Positions 47,503 through 58,581 of a stretch of DNA of 64,000 nucleotides are shown in pieces; within the stretch, counting starts at the first letter, position 1, and every line of letters begins with the position of its first letter. Position numbers and translations under genes: made by a program. The notes under the pieces were generated by a model. It was not told the DNA's origin. It was given only the letters and a program-made list of their open reading frames with translations, and searched no databases. This DNA is from Musa acuminata AAA Group (Eukaryota; Streptophyta; Magnoliopsida; Zingiberales; Musaceae): NCBI RefSeq assembly GCF_036884655.1, contig NC_088355.1, positions 41,957,501 through 42,021,500 of the forward strand. The letters are read 5' to 3'.

Positions 47503-50349
47503 GTGAGAGAGAGAGGGAGGGAGCTCTTCTTTCTCCTGCTTAGAAGAGAATGTTTGTGGCAGATCAATCTTTTGTGATCAAGTAATCGCCTTTCCCTGTA
47601 ATGGGTATTTGATTGCAGATGGCCATATGCGATGGGTGTCAAGAGCTTATATAGATCATCATCTCTATCTTTGCCTCTCACATGCTACCTTGTTCATGAC
47701 GCATATGAAAAGATTTGCTATAAAAGATTGATGTTCCTGTGAGATACAATGTATTTATAAATATTTGATGAGGGCGAGATTAACCTCAATCATATACATG
47801 TATCATAGTAATTGATCCTCGTATCCGGGGGCTTGATTAAGGATCGTGACATATTAAAAATGCAATATTATCTTGATCCTCTATCAATTGATTCACTATC
47901 ATGTTTTCATAAAATTAAGATTATGTCGTGCATGCCAATCTTAGAATGATGTAAGTGGAACACCTTACGAACAAACAAGTGATTTTATGAGAGAATTAGC
48001 AAATTGGTCAAAGTATGGATGTGATATTCATATAGTTAGTGTATGTTAACTTGATATCTAACCAGGTGAAATTCGATGATAATATATTTTATACGAGAGT
48101 GGAATATTAGGTCGGAGCATAGATAGATTATACCAATATTGTCATAATATATCATTAGAGTGGATTGAGAAGTGAAATTTATAAAAAAAGTGAGTGACCT
48201 AGTTGAGTTCTATAGCAATAGTGATGATGACTAGATACTTAGCTTCTGTGATAGATTTTATGAATATATATTTCTTGAACTTCAAATGATTATGTTTAAT
48301 ACGAGAAAGATATTGTAGTCCTATGTGGATATTATATCATCAATATTATTGGTCCAATAACATCGATGAATATATGAAATTGAAAGAATGAGTATTCATA
48401 AAGAAATATATGACTGAGAGTTCTTTTAAAATATCATAATATATATTTTAGTGTAGACTAATGAATAGTAGAGGATCAATATATGAATTATAGTAATTTA
48501 TTTATTGCAAATGAAATAACTAGATGAGTAAAAGATAGGTACTATAGAAAATCAAATATTTGATAATAATATATGGAATCCATAGTAGGATATCATCATA
48601 TAGTTTCAGTGACTTAATAAAGGAGAGGGGTAGCAACTTCTTTGGCATTTATGTTCATTCATGATATTAGATCTCAAATGTACTTTTTGTGAAAGAGAAA
48701 AGAGAAAAAAACTAGAAGATATAAACTTTGCCTCCACACCCAAAAAAAAATCTTAATGGCCCTAGATCATTAATGGATGTAGCATTAGCCAAGCTCGAGT
48801 GAGATATTTATAGCCTCAAAAATCTTCAAGAATTAAGTCAAAATTTAAATTTTTGATATTTTTGAGATTTGAGTGGTATTACTATGCTGGGTAGTATGAC
48901 CATTGAAAGCGATTAGAATTTAATATGGTATTAGATTTTAGTAGCCATATCATCGGGATTTGGGTGATATCGATAGGGTTGACAAATCTAGAAAGTGTTT
49001 GCCAACTAAAATAATACTATCACCACATAGGCTTAGTGATACTACTACTCATGCCTAATTTAGGATATTAGTTTAGCCTTATAAATGGCTTAGTGATACT
49101 ACTACTCATGCCTAATTTAGGATATTAGTTTAGCCTTATAAATGGCCCAATTCAATTAAGTTTTAAGCCATGACTATCATAACAAGTGAGCTCTACTTTT
49201 ATCCAATATCGATCCAAAATAACCATAGAACACCTTGATCTTAACTCAACAATTTCATCTGGCACAACATTAAAGCTTTTGACATATCTTATAATCTTAT
49301 GACCTTTCGAACCCTCGGCCCATCATCTTATCTTCAAAATATTGTTTACTACTCTAACACGTCATCTTCACCATGACATCTAATCTTTTAATGTGATATT
49401 CAATCCTTCCGGCATGATGTCCAAATATCTAGTACAAGGCTGACATATCGATCAATCTTCCGACTTAATATTTATCCCTTCGACGGTCCAAATGAATGAT
49501 TTGCATCACTTATTTTAAAAATATATTATTTTAATAATTTATTAATTAATTTATTATCAAAATTTAAAATGTAATAATATTATTCATTTTTACGATAACA
49601 ATCAATTGATGATAATGTGTTAATAAGACTCTCCCTATATAGAAGTCATCTAAAAAGACTACGATGAACTTGAACTAAAAAATAAAAATATATATCTTTT
49701 CAACACTAGTCTTGAATTTAAGTTAAATAAATTCAATCTTGTTGATATCATCATTTCAAGCTCAAATATTCAATTAAATTTTAAATTAAAAAATTAATAT
49801 TCAATCATTATTATGATATAATGCATAAGTAAAATAAAAATTATAAAAGCATTATAATTTTTTTATCCAAAATATAAGCGAAACATAAGTCATTACTTCT
49901 CTCGTTTTATCATAAAAAATATATATAAATTACTATTTCTCCTGCTTCATCATCAACAAAAGGAAAAGAATATATAAGTCATTCTTGATTACCAAAACTA
50001 ATCTCAATCTTCATTACTTGAATATATTTCAAATTTTATTAATTAATTTATATATATTGTTTATGAAAAAGTAGATTTTTTTACTGCTAAAATACTTGAA
50101 TGGAGATTACAACTAATGTGTTTTCCAAATCAATATAACCATTTTCAAGAATAAATATCACAAATTCCTTGTTTTATTGATGCAAAACCCTGTCAACATC
50201 ATAATGTGTTATAAGATAACAAAACGAACTTACATGGAAAAAAGAAGATTTTTCCAATATTTTACAAAATGATATATAAGTGATGTCCTTATCATTGATA
50301 AAGTCAGATATATGTACATAGTTTTTTTTTTTTGGATTTTAGTTTAGTG

Positions 50350-50380
<31 letters not shown>

Positions 50381-50940
50381 ATTATAATGATGATGATATA
50401 ATAGATTTATTTATCAAATGATTGAAGTTTGAAATCTTTTAAAATATCATCTGACATATTTTGAAGATGATGATAAACTTGAAAATGTCAGTTAATTTAT
50501 TTAATAAAGACTTGATAGTATATGGTATAGTTCTGGATATAAATTTTATTTTTATCATTTATTTTTTATAAAAATAATAGCTTAAGATACTGAGTTAAAT
50601 TGGTTTATTACTATTGTTATTAATTTAAGTTTAAAGGACGTCATTAATCAGATCACACGGTTGGATGACATAAGATGTTACTTCCAATGACATCGATCGG
50701 CATAGGCAGACGGATGGCTTGTCTATGTCAACTTTTTCTGGGTGGTGGTGACACATTGCCGGGACAAATGATGTGTTCATTTAAGAATCATATATCGATA
50801 GAGATTAACTTTTAATCGAAGTGGACTACCTTACAACTGTCATTACAACTGTCATTGTAACGCTTTTAATTACAAGAAGACTTCCATCATTTTCCTGATA
50901 ATACTATTTCAGATGAATAGTCGATTAATCCCTCTCTCCT
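47503..50940. other. AT-rich intergenic DNA; no gene seen
   Basis: Only scattered stops in all frames. 47930-48500 may be old retroelement DNA. TA runs occur near 50350-50380. One exact tandem duplication is annotated separately. Composition is strongly AT-rich compared with the GC-rich pseudogene that follows. Confidence 0.6.
49027..49146. repeat. exact 60-bp tandem duplication
   Basis: The unit beginning GGCTTAGTGATACTACTACT and ending 'agccttataaat' is present twice, back to back, without a visible mismatch. Confidence 0.9.
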
Positions 50941-50959
50941 CGGCAGCAGTGTTATGTAT

Positions 50960-51490
50960 CGACATTTGTGTGGCAGAACTTGTTCACGGCCGGGACAGAC
51001 ACGTCATCTAGCACGGTGGAGTGGGCCCTGCCTGAGCTCATCCGCCACCCGGACGTGCTCAAGCGAGCCCAGATCGAGCCCGACTCGGCGGTCGGCCGAT
51101 CCCGCCTCGCCGCTCTCCCTCCCCCGCATGGCGCCCGAGGCGTGCGAGGTCTCCGGCTACTCCATTCCCAAGGGCGCCACGTTGCTGGTCAACATCTGGG
51201 CGATCACCCACGACCCGGCGTCGTGGCCGGAGCCGCTGGAGTTCCGCCCGGCCAGGTTCCTCCCCGGCGGCTGACACGAGAGCGTCGACGTCAAGGGGAA
51301 GGACTTCGAGCTCATCCCCTTCGGGGCCGGCCGGAGGGTCTGCGCAGGGGCACGCCTTCGACTGGAGCTTGCCGGCGGGAATGAGGCCGGAGAATCTCGC
51401 CATGGAGGAGGCTTACGGGCTCACACTGCAGCTCTCCTGGCGTACCCCGTCCCAAGGCTCGTCCCTGCAGCGTACGAGGGAAGATACAAT
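50960..51490 (+). pseudogene. flavonoid 3'-hydroxylase-like cytochrome P450 (CYP75B type), truncated pseudogene
   Basis: The sequence encodes [20 protein letters not shown] (I-helix with the AGTDTS oxygen-binding motif) and [13 protein letters not shown] deletion and frameshift follow at about 51085 that remove the K-helix [42 protein letters not shown] and [11 protein letters not shown] come next. A TGA (51272-51274) replaces the next Ser. [15 protein letters not shown], the heme-binding Cys region, is then fused by another deletion to [23 protein letters not shown]75B enzymes add the 3'-OH of flavonoid B rings; this copy cannot. The N-terminal two-thirds is absent. GC content contrasts sharply with the flanks. 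Confidence 0.85.
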
Positions 51491-51569
51491 ACAACCTGGT
51501 GATACAATACAACCATTCTCAGAGCTGCTAAGCTCATTGCTTTTCTGCCTATTTTCCCCCTTCTTTTCA

Positions 51570-52309
51570 ATGATCATTGCTGGTTTACTGCTCCTTATGC
51601 TTACTGTGTCAATATTTGGTGGTTCAGGTGAGGTTTTCGAGCAACCTTTTCATAGGTTTTTTTGCTTTTCTTCCTGAACTATATACAAATTGGTGGAAAA
51701 TGATCTCTTTTCCTTTGCTTTTTCTTTCCCTTTCCACCTTGTTTTGCTTTTGCATTATGCAATTCCTTTGTTGGCCTCAATAACATTCGATCTGCAATGT
51801 CTAAACCTTTACATCCTGTTATGCTTCATGTTCACAAGTATCGACATATAATGTTCTTAAGAGGCCAACGTGAGACTAATATAGCCTTGCTTTATTTTCT
51901 GATACATTCTCTTTAAGATCTCTTTATTTTTTTTTGGCAAAGGTTGTATATATATATATGCTCTTTGCTCATTCGTGCACCAGTAGACATATGAACCAAA
52001 AGTATTCATCTCTGTTTCCATTTCATGTTGGCAGATGCTGCTTGGTGTGTTTGGCAGGCTCATGTGAGCACCACTGCACTGCAAAAGACAATGGACTATG
52101 CTTGTTGGGCTGGAGCTGACTGCAACCCTATTCTGCAAGATGGGGCATGCTATAACCCCAACACAGTGCTGTTCGATTGCTCTTATGGTGCCAATAGCTT
52201 CCACCAGAGGAATGGCCAGGCTCAAACAGCTCGTGACTTCTCTGCAACAGCCAAGCTTACCTGCACAGATCCAAGTAGCAAAGCCTGCTCCATCAAATCA
52301 AATTACTAG
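51570..52309 (+). CDS. plasmodesmata callose-binding (PDCB)-like X8-domain protein, probably degenerating
   Basis: Exon 1 (51570-51627) encodes a signal peptide, MIIAGLLLLMLTVSIFGGS. Exon 2 (from 52035) begins DAAWCVWQ and holds an X8/CBM43 domain: TALQKTMDYACWAGADCNPI, GACYNPNTV, CSYGANSFHQRNGQAQ, ending with a stop at 52307-52309. X8 proteins bind callose (1,3-beta-glucan) at plasmodesmal walls and usually carry a Ser/Thr linker and GPI signal. Such pieces are visible downstream: a Thr/Ser-rich exon (about 52583-52695) and GGLLPMAGVVCLL before a TGA near 52867. I cannot connect them in frame. Two conserved cysteines are lost (WCVC to WCVW, CDF to ARDF), so the gene may be decaying. Confidence 0.6.
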
Positions 52310-52489
52310 AATGCTCAAACAAGATGATCCTCTCTTCTTTTTGTGTGTTCTTGCAGGTGCAAATGGCTGTCTGTCCTGCAACTCCCAGGTACCTATTTTC
52401 TCTGTTTAATCTGTGTAGAGAACGTTGGACTTTTGCTTGAGAAGAGATTAAATCGCTTGAATTAAGACGTGTTCCTTTGATCCACGCCA

Positions 52490-52531
52490 AGCTGATGAAC
52501 TGCATTCAGTTCATTAGGCAGTTCATCAGCT
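52490..52531. repeat. perfect 14-bp inverted repeat (hairpin)
   Basis: AGCTGATGAACTGC and GCAGTTCATCAGCT are separated by 14 bases, within a presumed intron of the X8 gene. Confidence 0.85.
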
Positions 52532-52869
52532 GCCAATATGATGTTTCTAAACCACATTCTTGGTTCTTTCATCGGTGCTGCAGGAACCTCAAGCACACCA
52601 ACAAGCACGAGCACCACATCAAGCACAGCAACTCCCAACACTTTCAGCTCAACAACAGGCAACACGACGGATGGATCGTTACGCCTTTCGTGCGGGTGAG
52701 AACTTACATGACAAAGAAATTTCGCTTTCTTAGGACCCCATTTGTGAGCAGGCGGCCCTTCTCCCCCAAATAATCGGAGGTATCAATCCTTCAGGAACAA
52801 TCAGCAGCAGGGATGGTAGTAACGGAGGTTTGCTTCCAATGGCAGGAGTAGTCTGTCTTCTATGATCTG

Positions 52870-53326
52870 AAAGCTACACTTTTTGGTGATCGGATCCACG
52901 AAAGTTAAGCGTTGGGATCACAGGTTTTCAATGGGAACTTCATCTAGGAACCTTTTGATTGCTTATGGTTGATCGGTATTGTATTTGTAGGATGCCTGTC
53001 TCTTTGTTTATGCTGGCTATCAAAATTCAGCTAAATGTTCATTTTAACTTACAATGAGCAATCTACAGGAAGAAATGCCTCATTCTTTTTCTTCTTTCCT
53101 TGAACATTTAGCTGAATTGTTCTACATTTGACGACAATTTGTCATAGTATTTGGTTTTGGTTTGATAAAATGGATCAAAAGTGTCATGGTGGAGCACACC
53201 CCCCCCTGTAAGCTTGAGACCAACAAAGATGAAGGGAAGTCAAAACCATATGATTGATGAAGAGTGTTTGATCCGAAAGCAAACCAAATTTGAATTCTTT
53301 TTGCGTGAGATCAAAGTTCATGATCA
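52870..53326. other. intergenic; 3' region between convergent genes
   Basis: The stretch lies between the end of the X8 gene pieces and the stop of the minus-strand NINJA/AFP gene. It contains the 3' UTRs of both by position. No further gene seen. Confidence 0.6.
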
Positions 53327-54999
53327 CTACGAGAAGGGGAAAGAGTTGACCACGATGTGGCGGAGCGGGTTTGCGACGTCGCCACCGCCCGCGTGCTTGA
53401 CAAACTCAGCAGGTGTGAGGAAGCTGCCGTGGCACACGCACACTATTCTCACCTCCTCCCCCTTCCTGTACTTGTACAGGAAGCCTTCGACTCTCCTTCC
53501 GTTGGGCCCATCGCCTCTGGTGGACACGAACGGCATCTCCTCCATAATTCTCCTCTCCGTCTCCTTCATCCAGTTGGCTTGCGCCGCCACCTTCTTCGCA
53601 ATGCCTTCATCTCCTCCAACTGTAGCCTTCCCGCTCTTCGTCTCTGCATGATTGCTATAGCCAGCCATGCCGAAGCCTGTACCAATTTAAGGTAGCTAAG
53701 TTTAGGCGAATTTGAAGACATGCTCTTCTTAGATTATAGCACCTTAGTTGAGAAACAAAAGACATCAATTGCTCAAGAGTTCCTGCCAAGCCAAAACATG
53801 GAAGTGTGTTCTCTCCCAACACTAGATGACGGCTAACTAGTAGCTGGAATCGGAGGCCATGAAGTCAAGTGGGAAATTATGCATCACTGTGGACTCACAC
53901 ATCCACAAGGGTTCATCAACATCACTGTCCTTAATCGACTAGTACTTAACAGGCAAGAACAGTAATTACCAGATAATATGCTATCCACAAGCCAAGAAAA
54001 CTTGGCACTCAGCAAACAAGTAGTCAGTATCAGCTGAAGAGCTATCCATTGGCAAAAGACTAGCAACAATAATATCCAATTGAACATGTTTCCTCAATTA
54101 TTGGAAGAACAAATAATAACAAGAATAATAAGAGAAGCATAGTTCTTTATCCATCAAGTATATGCCATTAAATTAAAATCTATCTACTTCAATTACTCGG
54201 TTAAATTTGATCATTAGGAGGATGAAAACTCCTGTAAATGTCATTGCAAATATCTGAATCCAAGTATAAGAAAAGTATACCGATCAATACCTCGTGCTGC
54301 CCGAGTGTCGTCGCGCTTGCTGGAGGAGATGCTCCCCTGCGACCCAATAGACCCCTGCGAGACCAGCGGAAAGCACCCCGGCACGTCCACCGGCGCGGCA
54401 GCCACCCTCTTCGATACAGCAGCCCGCGCTGGTAATCCGGGTGGGGGAAAGCCATTTCTTGCGCCTCCGGAATGGCTGCTCCCTAGTGCTGTGAGCTCTA
54501 CGTTATCAACCATCGTCTGCTCCACGGCCGTCGATCCCTTCCCTCCGTCGGCATCCTCCTCCATTTTCTCTCCGGGCTTTGCAGCCCCTGACCTGATCGA
54601 ATTCTTCCTCACCAATCTCTTCCTCTTCGCCTCCAGCCTCTTCAAGCTCTGCATCTGCTTCCGCTTCCGCCGATCCTCCTCCGTCTCCACCGGCAGTGAG
54701 CTCGTCCTCGTCAGGACGGCCGCGGCCACGACCTGGAACTCAGGCACACAGGACAGCGACGAAAAGGATGCGGTCGATGAAGAGCGGAATAGCTTCTTTT
54801 CCTTGGGGTCCGCGCCGAAGCACCCGCCGAGGGAGAGGCCGAGGGTGAGCTCAATCTCGTCGGAGTCCCCTTCCGTCGCCTCCATGGTCTCGTCGCCGCA
54901 GCCATTTCCAACAAACCTCAACAACAGATCTTTCGGTAGCCTATCCTTTCCTGATAATAATCGCTTCCTCTCCCTCTCCACCCCTGCTTCGTGATCCAT
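53327..54999 (-). CDS. NINJA-family / ABI5-binding-protein (AFP)-like transcriptional co-repressor
   Basis: Exons 54999-54291 and 53676-53327, joined by a 614-bp phase-1 intron (donor ACGAG|GTATTG, acceptor TACAG|GCTTCG), encode 352 residues. The order is typical of the family. Near residues 48-62 is the EAR motif [12 protein letters not shown], which recruits TOPLESS. A basic motif [19 protein letters not shown], lies at about 110-130. [20 protein letters not shown] closes exon 1. The C-terminal domain is [54 protein letters not shown], in family members the surface that contacts ABI5-type bZIP or JAZ proteins. AFPs act in the nucleus, damping ABA responses; NINJA links JAZ to TOPLESS. Which branch this belongs to needs a tree. 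The gene looks intact. Confidence 0.92.
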
Positions 55000-56285
55000 C
55001 GCAAGATCCGAACCGAAACTAAAGAAACCGAAGACTCGAGAAAGAAAACCGCCAAATTTCCATCAAAAAGTCAACTTTTTCTCACAGTTTCGATCTTTTT
55101 GTTGACATACTTTCGAGAACCAGATGTGAGGTCGCGTTTGATTCGAGATCTCGCGAAAACACGAAAAAAAGAGCACAAAAACCAAACCGTGAGAAGAAAG
55201 CATACGATAGGAAGATCTTTAGCGAGGGCTAGCAAGGGTTCCCAGGTTGATGATAAGAGAGCGTTTTGGAATGTGAAGTTGCAAGAGCGACCACGGAGGA
55301 AGCCATAGGATATGGGGTAACGGAGGAGGAAGAGAACTCATCGCTTTAGTGTTTCCCGAAGCTTTCGGGCTACCCCAATATGCCCCCATCGTCCCCCGCG
55401 ACATGACACGCGTCCAGCTCGGACCGCCCCGCATCACACACGTGGCGAGGGCCGGAAGAGCCTGCGTTGTCTGGAAACAATCGGCGCGACTCTTCGGCCG
55501 CGCAGGGGGTCCGACGAGGGGGCGGCTTTGTGAGACGCGTGTCGAGCGGACCAGGACTCGCCGTACTGGACACGTGTTCGCGTGACCTCATATGGGCCGC
55601 GTGAGTTCACGACGTTTCTCGCTTCGAAGACGCCCCTCCCCCCATAAGATTAATATGCGACCCGAGTTCAAATTAGATAAACGATCAACGGCCGTCCGAG
55701 GCAACCACAACGGTGATCCAGTTGCGGCGCGGCGCGGCGTGGCGCCGAACTTTGACTTGCGGTCAAAAGAATCGCCCATCGCTGGGCCAGCCAGCCACGT
55801 GCCATTCCCTGGAGTGTGGGGTCCACAAGAAAGGCCACCACCTGGCCCCAACTTGACATCGGAAGACGGAGCGGAACAGCACGCGTCGCCACGTGGAGAA
55901 GGAGCGACCTCGGGGCACGTGCGACTCGAGGTCAGGGCGCGACAGCTCACGCGGGTGAGCAGGTAAAGTGGCGCCGCTCGCGGACACGTTTCGAAGCGCG
56001 AGGGGCGGGGAAGGACGAGGGCGGGGGTGACGTCGCCGTCGTGCGACAGGACGCGATCTCTCCCTGGGATTCGGCCTGCCGGGACACGTCACCGTAGTTG
56101 ACGCCACGGCGGGACGGCGACAGGGAGGTGGGGCAGCGTCCGGTGGGCAACCAACCCAGGCGCGGACTTCGCGCACGGTTGGCCGGAACGGTAAACCCCA
56201 CCTGCGCTTCGGTCCAATTCTAGAGACGGATTACGTCTCACCCGCACGTCGGTCGGCCGGCCGAGCCAGATAACGGGAGGACGGC
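55000..56285. other. 5' leader and GC-rich, CpG-rich promoter domain
   Basis: 55000-55300 is probably the 5' UTR/core promoter of the minus-strand NINJA/AFP gene. 55300-56285 is strongly GC-rich and has long open frames on both strands that show no protein-like features. No second gene can be supported. Confidence 0.6.
55436..55921 (-). promoter_or_regulatory. GC-rich upstream region of the NINJA/AFP gene with clustered G-box/ABRE cores
   Basis: Five ACGTG cores lie within about 490 bp: ACGTGGC at 55440-55446, and CACGTG at 55571-55576, 55796-55801, 55890-55895 (inside the palindrome CCACGTGG) and 55916-55921. Two TTGAC/GTCAA W-box-like cores flank 55751-55768. Such cores bind bZIP factors (ABF/ABI5), fitting ABA-responsive control of an AFP. 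The nearest is about 440 bp from the start codon. Confidence 0.6.
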
Positions 56286-56289
56286 CGTC

Positions 56290-58581
56290 ACCGGTTTGAC
56301 ATAATGATGATGCTTCAAGTCGATAGTTTATTCTCGTACTAATGCAGAGACGAAGCAGCAGATATAATAAATTTTATATGATTTGTTAATATTAAATATT
56401 GATATAAAGTTTGATTAATTTTAATGAGTTTAGCAAAGGTACAACTCGATAGTTTATTCTCGTACTAATGGTCTCGTCGAATTTATTAATAAAATTATTT
56501 TAAAAATATTAATATAAAAAAATATTGAAGCAAGAGATATTTTGGATAGATGAATTATCTGAGTATCTTTTGATTGAGACTCTCAAATGATATCTAAAAC
56601 TAGGTTGCAAGAGGTATTATTTAGTTTAACCTTTGACACTTAAAAGTATCTTGTCAATCAAAATAGTCTTTTCAATACATTCAGTTAAGATTTTTTATTA
56701 AAAAACTTTCAAAGAAGGACTTTGGGTTAAACTTAACCTAATTAGTGAGGTAGAGTAGAAGAATACTTAAGGGCATTGAGATTAAAAAAAAAGATGGTAA
56801 AGCTTTACAACCGAAGTATTCTCAAGAAATTGATTGGGAGATTTATAGTTTGAAAAGCTGAAGTCAACAACCCAACTAGATCATAGGGCAAGCTAGCACC
56901 AATTTGGGAAGAGCTCAATAGTGGGGTTGGTGTTACCAAGGATTTGACACATTACAAACTTAAGGAAATTCTACTTGTAAGGCATCCCTCGGGGTCTGGT
57001 CGAGATAACTATCTCCTAAACGTCAAGTCTTATTCTCTATGTCTTTAGCGTTAATTATAAAAAAATATTTTAAAGTGTAGATGTTAAAAGTTGGGGAAAG
57101 AGTTTCATTACTTTTAAAAGACTATACAAACTTAGTCAAGCCTGTATATCTAAAATGAGAACTCGACCTACTAAAGTAGAAGATTGATCGAGTGGATAAG
57201 CTTGATGATGTGACAAAGTAAAGACATAAGAATTATCTGATAGACAAACCCAATGACTTAGTGAAGGCCAATATAATATGATAAGATGGCTGACTAAGCA
57301 TTAGGACGAGATGGCGAGTTAGGGTCGATGTTAAAGGGGACCTAAGTAGCCATCAAAATATTTTAGTCTTTGAAGTACTCGATAAATGGGTTTTCCTCAA
57401 TCTCTATCTTGAGGCACCTCACCTTAACACAAGCTAAGACGATAAAATATCCATACTAATACGAGTCTACCCCTAACCTCTTTAGACCTTTCATGAACTC
57501 ATCAAAGGCTTTGTAGTTGCTGACCTCATTCTCTTGATATCTTAATATCATGGTTCTATCAACCTCTACTGTCTTTTTCAAAAGCCACCAACTTATTGTC
57601 CAAACTATGAATCTACTCATTCAAGGTGGCTAGTTGCTTGGTCATACTCATAATTCGCTCGGTGGCAATAACAACTTGCTTGACAAGCTCAAAGCTTGTA
57701 GGTCTTCAATGAGCCTAACCCTTGGGTAAGTTGTAGCAGTTTATCTTCCATGTTGTAGTTGTTCTTTCGGATCATCTTCAATTATTCGACTTGATCAATA
57801 AAGCACCGCTCGACCTCTTCTAGTTGCATCGCCAACTTGACTCCCTGAGCATCTACTTCAATAATAAGTGTCAGATCTCTCCTATCCCTCTTCAATCCCT
57901 CCACCTTATCCCAAAGATTGTCAATCTTAAGGGACTGTTGATTAATCATAGAGTTAGTATCTCATACGTGATCGAAAAGGGCTGTGAGATAATGATGATG
58001 CTTCAAGTCGAAGATAAAGAAATTAGCAATGATACAACAATAAGGTACTAAAGGGGTTAGCTTTGACTTGACTTACCAACACTTTAATCAGTAGACTATG
58101 TCGAGCAAAACCTCAGAGGGGGAATGATAAATTTGCTTTGCTACCCCGGAGCACAGGGACCTTTAGTAGTATTGCTCTGTGGCTCCAATGTTACTTCATA
58201 TTTCCTTTCCCTCCTTGTAGGCCCTTCTATCTTGACTACAATGACGTGTCTAGAATTGGGTCTAGTAGTTTAATTATCTTTAGTATTATGAATAACAATG
58301 ACTTGTCCTTGGATAGGTCAAACACCAACTCTCCCATCGAAGGAGAGGTTGGAACTTCCTTTGCCACTAGGCTGTCCGAGGATGGAGTGTCAATGTCCTC
58401 GACCATTCAGCAACTATAATATCAGGAGAAGCTTGTGTGAGAAAAAGACATCTCAACCTATAAAGATAGAAGAATTTCTTCGGGATTGAGGTGCTAGATG
58501 TTAGATATATTAGAAAGCTGATGTGCCTGGAGGACAAAACACTTGGGAACCGACCCACTTTCAAGAAGAGGACCAAGGACT
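56290..58581 (-). mobile_element. Gypsy gag coiled-coil remnant and flanking debris
   Basis: In the reverse complement of 57340-57850, stop-interrupted frames read a gag-like coiled coil (NNYNMEDKLLQLTQG, MSMTKQLATLNE). ATAATGATGATGCTTCAAGT occurs both at about 56301 and 57991, and TCGATAGTTTATTCTCGTAC twice near 56320 and 56450, which suggests insertion borders. 58050-58580 shows no recognised motif. Confidence 0.45.

Noticed and set aside
54305..54994. 229-residue plus-strand open frame
   Set aside because: Antisense shadow of NINJA/AFP exon 1, whose EAR and basic motifs fix the true strand.
55349..56201. Several long overlapping open frames on both strands in the GC-rich region upstream of NINJA/AFP
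   Set aside because: High GC lowers stop frequency. Frames are Arg/Pro/Ala-rich, overlap on both strands and show no recognisable domain.
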